NCBI RefSeq assembly: GCF_001644575.1
Contig: NZ_CP015596.1
Coordinates: forward strand, 3,286,001 to 3,350,000
Direction: 5' to 3'
DNA from: Mycobacterium adipatum
Lineage (GTDB): Bacteria; Actinomycetota; Actinomycetes; Mycobacteriales; Mycobacteriaceae
Length of the DNA stretch: 64,000 nucleotides
Every line of letters starts with the position of its first letter. Position 1 is the stretch's first letter. Below are positions 18,568 through 27,706 of the stretch, piece after piece. The position numbers were made by a program, and so were the translations under genes. The notes beneath the pieces were generated by a model. The model had not been told where the DNA came from. It saw nothing but the letters and a program-made list of their open reading frames with translations, and ran no database searches.

Positions 18568-19242
18568 TCAGCTCCCGCCGGGCAGTCCGTCCAGCAGTTC
18601 GTCGAGGAAGCCGCCGGCCTCGCGACCCGCCCGTGCGGTGTCCCGCGCGGCGATCGCCTCGATCAGCCCTCGGTGCCGGGCGAATTCGGCGATGGGCTGC
18701 ACGGCTTTGGTGGTGATGACGCTGGCCGACACCACCTCGGTCAGACCCCGGTAGAGCGCGGTGAGCACCGCATTGTGCGAACTCCTGACCACCGCGAAGT
18801 GCAGTGCGGCATCGGCCCTGGCGAAGTCGTCGCCGCCTTCTGCGCGCAACGCCTCGCTGCGATCCAGTAACGTCCACAGCTCGTCGAGGTCGTCGGCTGT
18901 CCGAGCGGTCGCGGCCAGTCGGGCGCCTTCGACCTCCAGGCATCGCCGGACCTGGAGCACATCGCGGAACTCGGTGCCGCACAACCGCTGAAGCGCGCCC
19001 GAGACCTCGCTGGTGGCTCGGACGTAGGTGCCGTCGCCCTGGCGGACTTCGAGGATGCCGCTGTGTGCGAGTGCCCGCACCGCCTCGCGCACGGTGTTGC
19101 GGCCGACCCCCAGCGTCTCGGCAAGTGCGGGTTCGGTCGGGATTCTGGTGTCGACCGGCCATTCGCCGGTGCTTACCGAGGAACGCAGCTGTTCGATCAC
19201 CTGGTCGACCAACCCGGTGCGACGCGTAGTGGCCAACGGCAC
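18568..19242 (-). CDS. GntR-family (FadR subgroup, FCD domain) transcriptional regulator
   Basis: 224 residues. The winged helix is in residues 1-75 (IPTEPALAETLGVGRNTVREAVRALAHSGILEV contains the recognition helix). An FCD ligand-binding domain follows with the metal/ligand residues in RADAALHFAVVRSSHN and RHRGLIEAI. The start is the GTG at 19242, because AAAGGGG lies 6 nt upstream; an ATG at 19257 would put that site inside the gene. It diverges from an MFS transporter and probably regulates it. Effector unknown. Confidence 0.88.
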   Translation of the reverse strand: MPLATTRRTGLVDQVIEQLRSSVSTGEWPVDTRIPTEPALAETLGVGRNTVREAVRALAHSGILEVRQGDGTYVRATSEVSGALQRLCGTEFRDVLQVRRCLEVEGARLAATARTADDLDELWTLLDRSEALRAEGGDDFARADAALHFAVVRSSHNAVLTALYRGLTEVVSASVITTKAVQPIAEFARHRGLIEAIAARDTARAGREAGGFLDELLDGLPGGS

Positions 19243-19254
19243 AGAAACCCCTTT

Positions 19255-19271
19255 CATCCAATCATCGGATG
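19255..19271. promoter_or_regulatory. Short inverted repeat between gntR and the MFS gene
   Basis: CATCC and GGATG are perfect 5-bp arms around a 7-bp spacer, immediately upstream of the gntR start and at the beginning of the MFS gene. It may be the GntR operator. The arms are short, so the call is weak. Confidence 0.3.
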
Positions 19272-19289
19272 TATGGCAGGGTAGTCCAG

Positions 19290-20555
19290 GTGATTGGAAG
19301 TCGCCACACGAGCGCGCTCGACGACCGTGCGTCCGAACTCGACGGATCGGCACTCGACCGATCGGTGAAGGCGCGACCTTCCACGACGGCGGCCGGGGGT
19401 GCGCTGCTGGTCGTGGCGGTCGTCCTCACCGCGTTGAATCTGCGGCCCGCGATCACCAGCGTCGGGCCGTTGCTCGCGGATATGCGCGGTGATCTGGGCG
19501 CCTCGGCGCTGTGGGCCGGAGTGCTGACCACCTTGCCCGGGTTGTGCTTTGCCGCGGCGGGCCTCACGGCGCCGTGGTTGGCTCGTCGTTTCGGCATCGA
19601 TTCGGCGATCGCGGGCGCGCTGCTGGTGCTCACCACCGGGCTGTTGCTCCGGGTGATCGACGCTCCGCACGTCGTCATCGGTGGGACGCTGGTCGCCACC
19701 GCGGGCATCGCGCTGATCAATGTCTTGATCCCGGTGGTCATCAAGAGCTCCTTCCCCGCCCGCATCGGCCTGATGACCGGGATCTACACCGCGGCATTGC
19801 AGGGTGGTGGGGCGGCCGGCTCCGCCGTCACACCGGCGCTCGACGAGATGCTCGGCGGCTGGCGGTTCGCGCTGGGCGCTTGGGCCGTGCTGGCGGCCGC
19901 GGCCTTGGTCGTCTGGCTGTCGGCGATGCTGCGCAACCGGGCCACCCGCCCGCCGGCTCCCCGGGTCGAGGCCGTCGCCGCGGCGGGGCGCTCCCTGCTG
20001 CGCAGCAGGTTGGCCTGGATCATCACCGGGTTCTTCGGTTGCCAGTCGCTACTGGCCTATGTGGTCATGGGCTGGTTGCCGCAGGTGTTCATCGACAATG
20101 GCCTCAGCAAGGGCGACGCCGGCCTACTGCTGGGTCTCAACGCCGTCATTGCCGTGCCCATCAGCATCGTGGTGGCCCCACTGGCCTCGCGGCGCCCCAG
20201 CCAGAGCGGCTGGATCGTCGGTCTGGGCGTGCTCGGCATCACCGGAGTGGCGGGTCTGGCCATCGCGCCCGCCGCCGCACCCGTGTTGTGGACGGTGTTG
20301 CTCGGACTCGGCATGAGCGTGTTCTCGCTCGCGCTGGCCGTCATCGCGCTGCGTGCTCGCAACGCCGCGGACACCGCGCGGTTGTCCGGCATGGTCCAGG
20401 GGTTGGGTTATCTGCTGGCCGGTATCGGCCCGTTCGCGTTCGGGCTGCTCCACGAACTCAGCGGCGGCTGGACGGTGCCCTGGATGATGGTGCTGGGGAT
20501 CTACGTGATCCAGATCGTCCTGGGGGCCCTTGCGGGCCGGCCCAGGTACGTCTGA
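19290..20555 (+). CDS. MFS transporter of the CynX/NimT (cyanate/nitroimidazole) group
   Basis: About 421 residues with twelve predicted hydrophobic segments starting near residue 40. The first transmembrane helix carries the group's LTALNLRPAITSVGPLL motif, where NLRPAI is characteristic. The start is uncertain: GTG 19290 has AGGG upstream, while ATG 19269 has no ribosome binding site and falls in the inverted repeat. The cytoplasmic N-terminus is hydrophilic. It diverges from a GntR regulator. The substrate cannot be told. Confidence 0.88.
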   Translation: MIGSRHTSALDDRASELDGSALDRSVKARPSTTAAGGALLVVAVVLTALNLRPAITSVGPLLADMRGDLGASALWAGVLTTLPGLCFAAAGLTAPWLARRFGIDSAIAGALLVLTTGLLLRVIDAPHVVIGGTLVATAGIALINVLIPVVIKSSFPARIGLMTGIYTAALQGGGAAGSAVTPALDEMLGGWRFALGAWAVLAAAALVVWLSAMLRNRATRPPAPRVEAVAAAGRSLLRSRLAWIITGFFGCQSLLAYVVMGWLPQVFIDNGLSKGDAGLLLGLNAVIAVPISIVVAPLASRRPSQSGWIVGLGVLGITGVAGLAIAPAAAPVLWTVLLGLGMSVFSLALAVIALRARNAADTARLSGMVQGLGYLLAGIGPFAFGLLHELSGGWTVPWMMVLGIYVIQIVLGALAGRPRYV

Positions 20556-20560
20556 ACGAG

Positions 20561-21136
20561 TTACAGCGGGAATGTTGCCGGAGCCGGCGGGAGACCCTCG
20601 GGCGCCGGCGGCGGCGGTGCCATCGGATCCAGCGGGGGTGGCGGTGCGACGTCCAGCGGAACGGGCGGCTGCGCGCCGGCCGGCGGCGGCAATTCGGCGG
20701 GCGGCGGGGGAGCGAAGCCCGGCGGAGGCGGCGGGATCATGCCCTCGGGCGCGGGCTGCCCGGACGGTTCCATCGGCAGGTACATGTGCTTGGTGAACTG
20801 AGGTTGGTAGGCACCGCCGCCGCCGATCTTGACACCGCCGCCCTCCCCGGAGGAAACCGGTGTGCCGTCGGGCAGGGTGACCGCCGTGTGGCCCCCGTTC
20901 CAGCCGATGACGAGCGCGCCGGGCTGGGTGCCGTACTTGAAGCCGCGGGCCAGCAGGGCGCTCTCCTGGTTGCCGGTGTTGAACCGGTCACCGAACACCG
21001 GACGGTTCGTCGCGGCGTTGCTGACCCAGGATGCCAGGCCTGAGCAATCGGTGCCGGCAGGGGTGTCCCCGCCGGAGATGTATGGCGTCCCTGACACCTG
21101 GCTCACCAACGCCAGAAGTGAAGCTACAGCAAACAT
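20561..21136 (-). CDS. NlpC/P60-like protein with a proline-rich C-terminal tail
   Basis: 191 residues. Residues 1-110 contain the cysteine-peptidase pattern SGTPYISGGDTPAGTDCSG with Cys31 and a later His83 in GGHTAVTLPDG, as in peptidoglycan NlpC/P60 or CHAP-like enzymes. Residues 120-191 are a Pro/Ala tail. The hydrophobic N-terminus (MFAVASLLALVSQ) may be a signal segment, but it also fits the first helix of the catalytic fold, so export is unclear and the start may be further upstream. It converges with the MFS gene. Confidence 0.7.
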   Translation of the reverse strand: MFAVASLLALVSQVSGTPYISGGDTPAGTDCSGLASWVSNAATNRPVFGDRFNTGNQESALLARGFKYGTQPGALVIGWNGGHTAVTLPDGTPVSSGEGGGVKIGGGGAYQPQFTKHMYLPMEPSGQPAPEGMIPPPPPGFAPPPPAELPPPAGAQPPVPLDVAPPPPLDPMAPPPPAPEGLPPAPATFPL

Positions 21137-21380
21137 GCGGACGGACGTTAACAGAGGCGTTTGTAAGCGGGCAAAATTCTGTGACCCCCTTCACATCTCG
21201 GCAAAGTGCCAGCGCAACTCACAAAACAGCGAGTGAACGGCCTTGCGCGGGGCCCAGATTCGAAGGGCTACGTGCATTGATCTTGAGTTCTCGCAAAGTC
21301 AATGCGGGGCGAAGTCGAAACATGGCGGAGCGAAACGTGTTGTGCCGGTCAATCATTCAAAAGTGTTGCGGCACAGATGC

Positions 21381-21815
21381 TTACCAGACCCAGACGGACA
21401 TGTCGTCGGGTGGGTAGTTCATGCAGACCGCGGTGGAGTGAGCGACGACGCCCTTGTTGTTGAAGAAGATCTTGGCCCAGTTGGGCCAGTTCCAGGCCAG
21501 CTGTTCGTAGAAGGCGTTGGTGGCGGTGTCTTCGGAGTATTGGCGCCGCCCGGCGTAGTCCATGGAGAAGAACCAGTGGATGCGGTCCTGCACGGCGCGG
21601 TGCACCTCGGGGGACTTGTTGTTGTAGTCGATCATGTAGCGCTCGTAGTAGACCGGGTCGGTGTCGCGGGTGGCGGCCAGGATCTGCTCGGCGGTGCACG
21701 GGGTGTGCAGGATCTTGCGCGGGATGGGGTAGTCCTCGGTGGCATCGGCGCCGGCGACCGGGGCCAGGGTGAGTGCGGCGGCGGCCGCGAGTCCGGCCAG
21801 TGTGAGCTTTTTCAT
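21381..21815 (-). CDS. Secreted DUF5078 protein resembling Rv0455c (siderophore-export factor)
   Basis: 144 residues with a signal peptide (MKKLTLAGLAAAAALTLAPVAGA, cleaved before DATEDYP). The mature protein contains EDYPIPRKIL, DPVYYERYMIDYNNKSP, AKIFFNNKGVVA and a DMSVWVW end. From memory, these align with M. tuberculosis Rv0455c, a periplasmic cinched protein required for mycobactin/carboxymycobactin export. Two cysteines (HTPC and TAVC) could make the disulfide of that fold. It is the last gene of a likely mmpS-mmpL-DUF732-DUF5078 operon, 11 bp after the DUF732 gene. A role in MmpL-dependent export is inferred. Confidence 0.85.
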   Translation of the reverse strand: MKKLTLAGLAAAAALTLAPVAGADATEDYPIPRKILHTPCTAEQILAATRDTDPVYYERYMIDYNNKSPEVHRAVQDRIHWFFSMDYAGRRQYSEDTATNAFYEQLAWNWPNWAKIFFNNKGVVAHSTAVCMNYPPDDMSVWVW

Positions 21816-21826
21816 GGGTGCTCCTT

Positions 21827-22150
21827 CTACTGAGTGAGCAGGACGCGTTTGTCGGGGCAGTAGTAGTTCATTGCCGCGCCGAGGAATTGGTAGGCCTGTT
21901 CGGTGCTGGAGCCGCGCAGCAGCTGATCGGAGACGAACTTCGCCGAGTCCTGGGCGGTGACGTCGACGCCGCGGTCCAGGCGTTTGCAGGCGATCTTGCC
22001 GATCCAGGCGTTGAAGTCCTTCTGCCCGTAGATCCCGTAGGTGTGCAGCTCCCTGGCGAAATCACTGTCCGGATCGGCCTGCGCCGGCGCTGCCAACAGG
22101 ATCGCCGCGGCGGCGGTGAACATCGCTGCCCATGGGGTTTTCAACATCAT
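21827..22150 (-). CDS. Exported DUF732 protein
   Basis: 107 residues starting MMLKTPWAAMFTAAAA, with a signal peptide cleaved near AQA-DPDS. The mature part (FARELHTYGIYGQ, IACKRLDRGVD, SSTEQAYQFLGAAMNYYCPDK) is a DUF732 domain, a small helical family abundant in mycobacteria with two conserved Cys that probably form a disulfide. The start lies 2 bp past the mmpL stop, so the two are almost certainly co-transcribed. Function of the family is unknown; context suggests a periplasmic partner of the transporter. Confidence 0.85.
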   Translation of the reverse strand: MMLKTPWAAMFTAAAAILLAAPAQADPDSDFARELHTYGIYGQKDFNAWIGKIACKRLDRGVDVTAQDSAKFVSDQLLRGSSTEQAYQFLGAAMNYYCPDKRVLLTQ

Positions 22151-22152
22151 CG

Positions 22153-25056
22153 TCAACTCGTCTCCTGCCCAGAGTGTCCGGCCGGGACCGGTTCCGGCTT
22201 GGGCCACGGCACCGGCACCGGTCGTTTGCGCACCGTGGTCGGCCACCAGAACCATTTACCCAACAGCGCCGCGATGGACGGTGTCATGAACGCCCGGATC
22301 ACCAACGTGTCGAACAGCAGACCCAGACCGATCGTGGTGCCCACCTGTCCGATCACCGTCAACTCACTGACCGCCATCGACATCATCGTGAACGCGAACA
22401 CCAGACCCGCCGAGGTCACCACCGAACCGGTGCCGCCCATCGCACGGATGATGCCGGTGTTCACGCCGGCGTGTATCTCTTCTTTCAGTCGCGCGACCAG
22501 CAGCAGGTTGTAGTCCGCGCCGACGGCCAGCAGCACGATCACCGCCATCGCCAACACCATCCAGTGCAGCGGGATCCCGATGATGTGCTGCCAGATGAGC
22601 ACGGACAGACCGAACGCCGAACCGAGCGAGATCGTGACCGTGCCGACGATGACCGCGGCCGCCACCACGCTTCGGGTGATGATCAGCATGATGATGAAAA
22701 TCAGCCCGATGGAGGCGATTCCGGCGATGATGAGATCCCACTTGGATCCCTCGGCCATGTCCTTGAACACCGAGGCCGTGCCGGCGAGGTACACCCGGGA
22801 ACCTTCCAGCGGGGTGCCCTTGATGGCTTCCTTGGCGGCCTGCTTGATCGCCTCGATGTGTGCGATACCCTCCGGACTCATCGGGTCGCCCTCGTGGCTG
22901 ATGATGAATCGGACGGCGTGCCCGTTGGGGGACAGAAAGTTCTTCATCCCGCGCTTGAAGTCTTCGTTCTCGAAGGTCTCCGGCGGCAGGTAGAAGGAAT
23001 CGTCGTTCTGCGCGGCGTCGAAGGCCTCACCCATGGCCGACGAGTTGTCCTGCATCGCCGACATCTGATCCTGGATGCCCTTCTGGGTCTGATACATGGT
23101 CAGCATGTAGGTCTTCATATTCTTCATCGTCGCGATCATCGACGGCATCAACGCGACCATCTGCGGCATCAACGCGTTGAGCCGCTCCATGTCCGGAATG
23201 ATCGCCTGGATGTCATCGGTCATGACGTCGATACCGTCGAGGGTGTCGAAGATGGAGCGCAGCGCCCAGCAGCCGGGAATGTTGAAACAGTGCGGTTCCC
23301 AGTAGAAATAGTTGCGGATCGGCCGGAAGAAATCGTCGAAATTGCTGATGTTGTCCCGCAATTCGGCGATATCGAGCGTCATCGCCTTCATCTTGGTGAC
23401 CATGGAATTCGTCACCGCGGCCATCTGCACGGTGATGGCGCTCATCTTTTCCATGTTGGTGATGGTCGACTGCATGTCGTCGGCCTGCTTGAGCATGTCG
23501 GCCATCATGTCCTGCTGGTACTTCTCGTTCATTTTCTGCGTGGTGCCCTGCATGCTGATCTGGAACGGGATCGAGGTGTGCTCGATCGGGGTCCCCTGCG
23601 GACGCGTGATCGCCTGGACCCGGCCGACTCCGGGCACCCGGAAGACCGACTTGGCGATCTTGTCGATCACCAGGAAGTCCGCGGAGTTGCGCAGATCGTG
23701 ATCGCTCTCGATCAGCAGCAGTTCCGGGTTCATCCGGGCCTGGGAGAAATGCCGGTCCGCGGCGGCGTACCCGACGTTCGCGGGCAGGTCCTGCGGGAGA
23801 TATTTGCGGTCGTTGTAGTTGGTCTGGTAGCCGGGCAATGCCAGCAGCCCGATCATCGACAGCGCAATGGTCGCCACCAGGACCGGTCCTGGCCAGCGCA
23901 CGATGACGGCACCGATCTTGCGCCAACCGCGGGTCCGCATGGTGCGCTTGGGTTCCAGCGTTTTGCCGAATCTGCTGGCGACCGAGATGACTGCGGGCCC
24001 CAACGTGAGGGCGGCGAGCACGGCGACCACCATGCCGATGGACAGCGGGATACCCAGCGACACGAAGTACGGCAGCTTGGTGAAGTGCAGGCAGAACGTG
24101 GCGCCGGCGATGGTCAGGCCCGAGCCGAGTACGACGTGCGCGGTGCCGTGGAACATGGTGTAGTACGCGGATTCCCGGTCTTCACCGTCGCCGCGTGCCT
24201 CTTGATATCGGCCTATCAGGAAGATCGCGTAGTCGGTGGAGGCGGCGATGGCCAGGGTCACCAGCAGGTTCACCGCGAACATCGAGAGACCGATGATTTC
24301 GTGATAGCCCAGGAAGGCCACCACGCCGCGGGTGATGCCGAGTTCGACGACGACCATCGCCAACACCAGCACCGTGGTGACCAGGGATCGGTAGATGATC
24401 AGCAGCATCACGATGATGACGGTGAAGGTCAGCATCTCGATCACCTGGACACTGCGATCGCTGGCGATGTGCTGGTCGGCGGCCAGCGCCGAGGGACCGG
24501 TCACATATGCCCGCACGCCGGGTGGCGGAGTGAGCCCGCCGACGATCTCCTGAGCCGCTTCCACCGACTCGTTGGCCAGCGCCTCGCCCTGGTTACCCGC
24601 GAGATACACCTGGACGTAGGCGGCTTTGCCGTCGGCGCTCTGCGCCCCGGATGCGGTCAGCGGGTCGCCCCAGAAATCCTGGACGTGTTCGACGTGTTTG
24701 GTATCGGCTTCCAGCTTGTCGATCATGTCGTCGTAGAACGCGTGCGCCGCCTCGCCCAGCGGTTCGTCGCCCTCGAGCACGATCATGGCCGAACTGTCGG
24801 ACTTGAATTCCTCGAAGACCGAACCCACCCGCTTCATGGCGATCATCGAGGGCGCGCTCTCCGGGCTCATCGACACGGCGCGCATCTGCCCGACCTCTTC
24901 GAGCTGCGGGACGACGGTGTTCAGGATCACCAGCAGGGCGATCCAGCCCAGGATGATCGGTACGGCGAGCGTGCGGATGGTGCGGGGGATGAGCCCGCGG
25001 TGCTGGGGTTCGGCGACCGGGATGGCGTCGGTGCGCGGCTCGCTGCGCTCGCTCAT
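22153..25056 (-). CDS. mmpL: MmpL-family RND transporter (MmpL4/MmpL5-like)
   Basis: 967 residues, the length of M. tuberculosis MmpL4. Topology follows the family: an N-terminal helix ([20 protein letters not shown]), a large periplasmic loop, six clustered helices, a second loop containing long Met-rich helices (residues about 500-650), and six more helices. Proton-relay Asp-Tyr pairs are visible ([15 protein letters not shown] in the first half, [15 protein letters not shown] in the second). Members export siderophores, lipids or drugs with an MmpS partner. Its start overlaps the mmpS stop by 3 bp. Substrate is inferred from linkage to an Rv0455c-like gene. Confidence 0.95.
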   Translation of the reverse strand: MSERSEPRTDAIPVAEPQHRGLIPRTIRTLAVPIILGWIALLVILNTVVPQLEEVGQMRAVSMSPESAPSMIAMKRVGSVFEEFKSDSSAMIVLEGDEPLGEAAHAFYDDMIDKLEADTKHVEHVQDFWGDPLTASGAQSADGKAAYVQVYLAGNQGEALANESVEAAQEIVGGLTPPPGVRAYVTGPSALAADQHIASDRSVQVIEMLTFTVIIVMLLIIYRSLVTTVLVLAMVVVELGITRGVVAFLGYHEIIGLSMFAVNLLVTLAIAASTDYAIFLIGRYQEARGDGEDRESAYYTMFHGTAHVVLGSGLTIAGATFCLHFTKLPYFVSLGIPLSIGMVVAVLAALTLGPAVISVASRFGKTLEPKRTMRTRGWRKIGAVIVRWPGPVLVATIALSMIGLLALPGYQTNYNDRKYLPQDLPANVGYAAADRHFSQARMNPELLLIESDHDLRNSADFLVIDKIAKSVFRVPGVGRVQAITRPQGTPIEHTSIPFQISMQGTTQKMNEKYQQDMMADMLKQADDMQSTITNMEKMSAITVQMAAVTNSMVTKMKAMTLDIAELRDNISNFDDFFRPIRNYFYWEPHCFNIPGCWALRSIFDTLDGIDVMTDDIQAIIPDMERLNALMPQMVALMPSMIATMKNMKTYMLTMYQTQKGIQDQMSAMQDNSSAMGEAFDAAQNDDSFYLPPETFENEDFKRGMKNFLSPNGHAVRFIISHEGDPMSPEGIAHIEAIKQAAKEAIKGTPLEGSRVYLAGTASVFKDMAEGSKWDLIIAGIASIGLIFIIMLIITRSVVAAAVIVGTVTISLGSAFGLSVLIWQHIIGIPLHWMVLAMAVIVLLAVGADYNLLLVARLKEEIHAGVNTGIIRAMGGTGSVVTSAGLVFAFTMMSMAVSELTVIGQVGTTIGLGLLFDTLVIRAFMTPSIAALLGKWFWWPTTVRKRPVPVPWPKPEPVPAGHSGQETS

Positions 25057-25487
25057 GCGCTCTTGACCAGGCAGTAGGTGTGGGCGCCGACGCCGTTGAC
25101 GGTGCGTTCGTCCTTCACCTCGTCATCGACGGTGATCCGGCACGACAACGTGCTGCCATCACCTTGACCCGAGATGGTCGGGAACACCGAGGGCGCGGTG
25201 GTGCTCAGCGTGATCTCCCACGGCAGGGTCACATTGTCGGCGCGCACCGGACGGGCATCGAGATCCATGTAGTTGACGTTGGCCGTGGCGCCGGGCTCAC
25301 CCCACACCTCGTACTTGACGACCTTCGGGTCGAACGGCTCGGTGTCATCGGAGGCGCTGTTCTCCGTCGAGATGTACCCGGGACCGGTTCCGAAGAACGT
25401 CCGCACCCGCATCACGGTGAACGTCGCGACCAGCACCACCGCCACGATGACCAGAGGGATCCACGCGCGTTTCAGAATCGTCGCCAT
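25053..25487 (-). CDS. mmpS: MmpS-family accessory protein
   Basis: 144 residues with one N-terminal membrane helix ([19 protein letters not shown]) followed by a periplasmic beta domain with [19 protein letters not shown] and [12 protein letters not shown]. This is the classic MmpS pattern. Two Cys (SCRITVD, YCLVKSA) are conserved in the family. ATG 25487 is preferred because it matches MmpS N-termini; a GTG at 25520 is in frame. Translation is probably coupled to mmpL by the ATGA overlap. It is the promoter-proximal gene of the export cassette. Confidence 0.92.
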   Translation of the reverse strand: MATILKRAWIPLVIVAVVLVATFTVMRVRTFFGTGPGYISTENSASDDTEPFDPKVVKYEVWGEPGATANVNYMDLDARPVRADNVTLPWEITLSTTAPSVFPTISGQGDGSTLSCRITVDDEVKDERTVNGVGAHTYCLVKSA

Positions 25488-25596
25488 CGAGAATCGAGTT
25501 CCCCCGCTGCCTGTTCTCACCCCGTCGTGACCTGCCGGGCGCCGTTGAAGACCGGTCGAGGCCGGCGTGGTCGAAAACCCTCACCTTCGCCAGAGA

Positions 25597-25615
25597 TTAG
25601 CTTAGGTAAGTGAGA
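25597..25615 (-). promoter_or_regulatory. Possible IdeR (iron) box half-site upstream of mmpS
   Basis: TTAGCTTAG at the left of this 19-bp stretch matches 8 of 9 positions of the half-site of the IdeR consensus TTAGGTTAGGCTAACCTAA; the right half is poor. It lies about 110 bp before mmpS. A TTATAG that could act as a -10 element sits just upstream on the minus strand, at about 25625-25630. Iron regulation would suit a siderophore exporter but is unproven. Confidence 0.35.
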
Positions 25616-25757
25616 GCTTAGCCCCTATAACAGAGTTACGTCTCGTCGATATCGCGTCCGCGCCGAGCAAACGCCCGCTGCGCTCCCGACCTGCGATGAC
25701 TGTGACGCTACCCACGGAATTCCGGTTTGCGCCGATCCCGGCCTACCCTGGCTTGAC

Positions 25758-26294
25758 ATGGGGTTGAAACTGCCGATGATCACCGCAGCCGGGCTCGCTG
25801 TCGCCGGATTGATCGCCGCCGGACCCGCGGTGGCCGAGCCCGCCGAGCCGGCACCCCCGGCGCCGCCGGCGAGTGCGGAGCCCGCCGCTCCGGCGGCCCC
25901 GCGCAACGTCATCGACAAGGACGGCACCTACCGGGTGGGCAGCGATATCGTGCCCGGCGTGTACGCCTCGGCCGGGCCGTTCCCCGACGGCACCTGCTCG
26001 TGGCGGCGGATGGCACCGGTCGTCACCGAAGGCGAACCCGGCGAAACGCTGGATCGGGCATTCACCAAACAACCCCAGATCGTGGAGATCAAGCCCGACG
26101 ACGGCGCATTCAAGACCACCGGGTGCCAGCCGTGGACACTGACCAACCAGCCGCCGCCCCCGCCCGGCATGTCCCCGGTGATGGCCGCGCTGCAGTGGAA
26201 GCTCTATATGGACACGCTGAACCGCAACGCTGCCCAGTACGAGGCGAACCCGCCCCAGCCTGCACCCGCGCCGCCTTCCGCGCCCGGATCGTGA
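25758..26294 (+). CDS. Exported conserved mycobacterial protein
   Basis: 178 residues. A signal peptide (LPMITAAGLAVAGLIAAGPAVA) is followed by a Pro/Ala linker. The domain at residues 50-130 contains DGTYRVGSDIVPGVYASAG, GTCSWRRM and TGCQPWTLT, a pattern found in many actinobacterial exported proteins where a GxYxVGxDIxPGxY segment leads a beta-rich fold with a likely disulfide. The C-terminus is Pro-rich. It diverges from the mmpS operon. Function unknown. Confidence 0.75.
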   Translation: MGLKLPMITAAGLAVAGLIAAGPAVAEPAEPAPPAPPASAEPAAPAAPRNVIDKDGTYRVGSDIVPGVYASAGPFPDGTCSWRRMAPVVTEGEPGETLDRAFTKQPQIVEIKPDDGAFKTTGCQPWTLTNQPPPPPGMSPVMAALQWKLYMDTLNRNAAQYEANPPQPAPAPPSAPGS

Positions 26295-26442
26295 CTCCCA
26301 GCAACCACCCGGTCTCGGGCTCACGCAGCCACGCCGCTGGCGCTGTTATTCTTCGATGGCTGCCGGCTGTCTGGACGTAGGGGAGCGGTCCGCCCGGTCA
26401 GCGCGTAAGCGCAAGTAAAAACCGGAACCCGGAAAGAGTGTC

Positions 26443-27630
26443 GTGCGCAGCGGAGAAATCAAGGCCCTCACCGGTCTTCGTCTCTTCGCCGCCGTGTGGG
26501 TGGTGTTCTTCCACTTCCGCCCTCTGCTGGAGCAGGCGGCACCCGACGTCAGCTCCGCGCTGGCACCCGTGCTCAACAGCGGAGCCCAGGGCGTCGACCT
26601 CTTCTTCATCCTCAGTGGCTTCGTCCTGGCCTGGAATTATCTGGACCGGATGGGGCCGTCCTGGTCCACCCGCGACACCGTGCACTTTCTCTGGATGCGG
26701 CTGGCCCGAGTGTGGCCGGTTTACCTGGTCACGTTGCATCTGGCCGCGTTGTGGATCATCTTCACGCTCAACGTCGGACACGTCCCCGCAGAGAACGCCG
26801 ACACCCTGACCGCCACCAGCTACATCCGTCAGCTCTTTCTGGTCCAACTGTGGTTCCAGCCGTACTTCGACGGTTCCAGCTGGGACGGTCCGGCCTGGTC
26901 GATCAGCGCCGAATGGTTGGCGTATCTGATTTTCGGCTTCCTGGCGCTGGTGATTTTCCGGCTGGCGCGGGCCACCCGCGCCCGCAGCCTGTTGTTGCTG
27001 GCGTTCGCCACCACCCTGCCGCCGGTGATGTTTCTCTTGGCCAGCGGTCAGTTCTACACACCGTGGAGCTGGCTGCCGCGGATCCTGTTGCAGTTCACTG
27101 CCGGGGCCATCGCGTGCGCGGCGGTCCGGCGCCTCGATCCCAGCGACCGCACCCGGATGCTGGCCGGGGTGGGCGCATCGGTGTCGGTGGCGATGATCAT
27201 CGCCACCTTGTACTGGCTGGATGCTCACCCGATACCTGATGTGATCGACAGCGGCGGTGTGGTGGATCTGCTATTCGTCCCGCTGGTGGTGATGCTGGCC
27301 ATCGGGGCCGGGACGTTGCCCAGGTTGCTGTCCACCCGGGTGCTGGTCTACGGCGGACAGATCTCGTTCAGCCTGTACATGGTTCACGAACTCGTGCACA
27401 CCGCGTGGAACTGGACGGCCGAGCAGTTCGGGCTGATCTTGGCCGGTCCGGCCGGACCGTGGTTGCTGACGGCGGTCTTCGCGGTGACATTGGGTTGTTC
27501 TGCGCTGCTGTACCACGCGGTGGAGGAGCCGGCTCGGCACTGGATGCGACGCATGGTGGACATCAGAGGCACGGTCCCGGCGATGAAGTCTGCCGACAGC
27601 GGACGGGTCGAGCCGAAGTTGTCGGCCTGA
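26443..27630 (+). CDS. Membrane acyltransferase, acyltransferase-3 (OafA/YrhL) family
   Basis: 395 residues from a GTG with GGAAAGA upstream. About ten transmembrane segments are visible. The N-terminal motif IKALTGLRLFAAVWVVFFHF has the conserved His of helix 1 and the R-x10-H arrangement. Further hallmarks are QGVDLFFILSGFVLAWNY and MRLARVWPVYLVTL. These enzymes move acetyl or other acyl groups across the membrane onto sugars or lipids. A SGNH hydrolase gene follows 76 bp downstream, recalling single-chain OafA-SGNH proteins. Acceptor unknown. Confidence 0.9.
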   Translation: MRSGEIKALTGLRLFAAVWVVFFHFRPLLEQAAPDVSSALAPVLNSGAQGVDLFFILSGFVLAWNYLDRMGPSWSTRDTVHFLWMRLARVWPVYLVTLHLAALWIIFTLNVGHVPAENADTLTATSYIRQLFLVQLWFQPYFDGSSWDGPAWSISAEWLAYLIFGFLALVIFRLARATRARSLLLLAFATTLPPVMFLLASGQFYTPWSWLPRILLQFTAGAIACAAVRRLDPSDRTRMLAGVGASVSVAMIIATLYWLDAHPIPDVIDSGGVVDLLFVPLVVMLAIGAGTLPRLLSTRVLVYGGQISFSLYMVHELVHTAWNWTAEQFGLILAGPAGPWLLTAVFAVTLGCSALLYHAVEEPARHWMRRMVDIRGTVPAMKSADSGRVEPKLSA

Positions 27631-27706
27631 CGCGAATACTTTTGTGCGGCAGTTTATCTGCACGTTCCAGTAGGCTTTTCCCGGGTACTTCGAGCAGGAG
27701 GATGTC

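Noticed and set aside
20552..20565. KstR-like sequence at the end of the MFS gene
   Set aside because: It fits the consensus except for the first fixed T and lies at the convergent 3' ends of two genes, where an operator is not expected.
22132..25077. 981-codon open frame antisense to mmpL
   Set aside because: It is a GC-rich shadow frame full of Arg, His, Asp and Gln, without any known domain or ribosome binding site; the opposite strand has a textbook MmpL.
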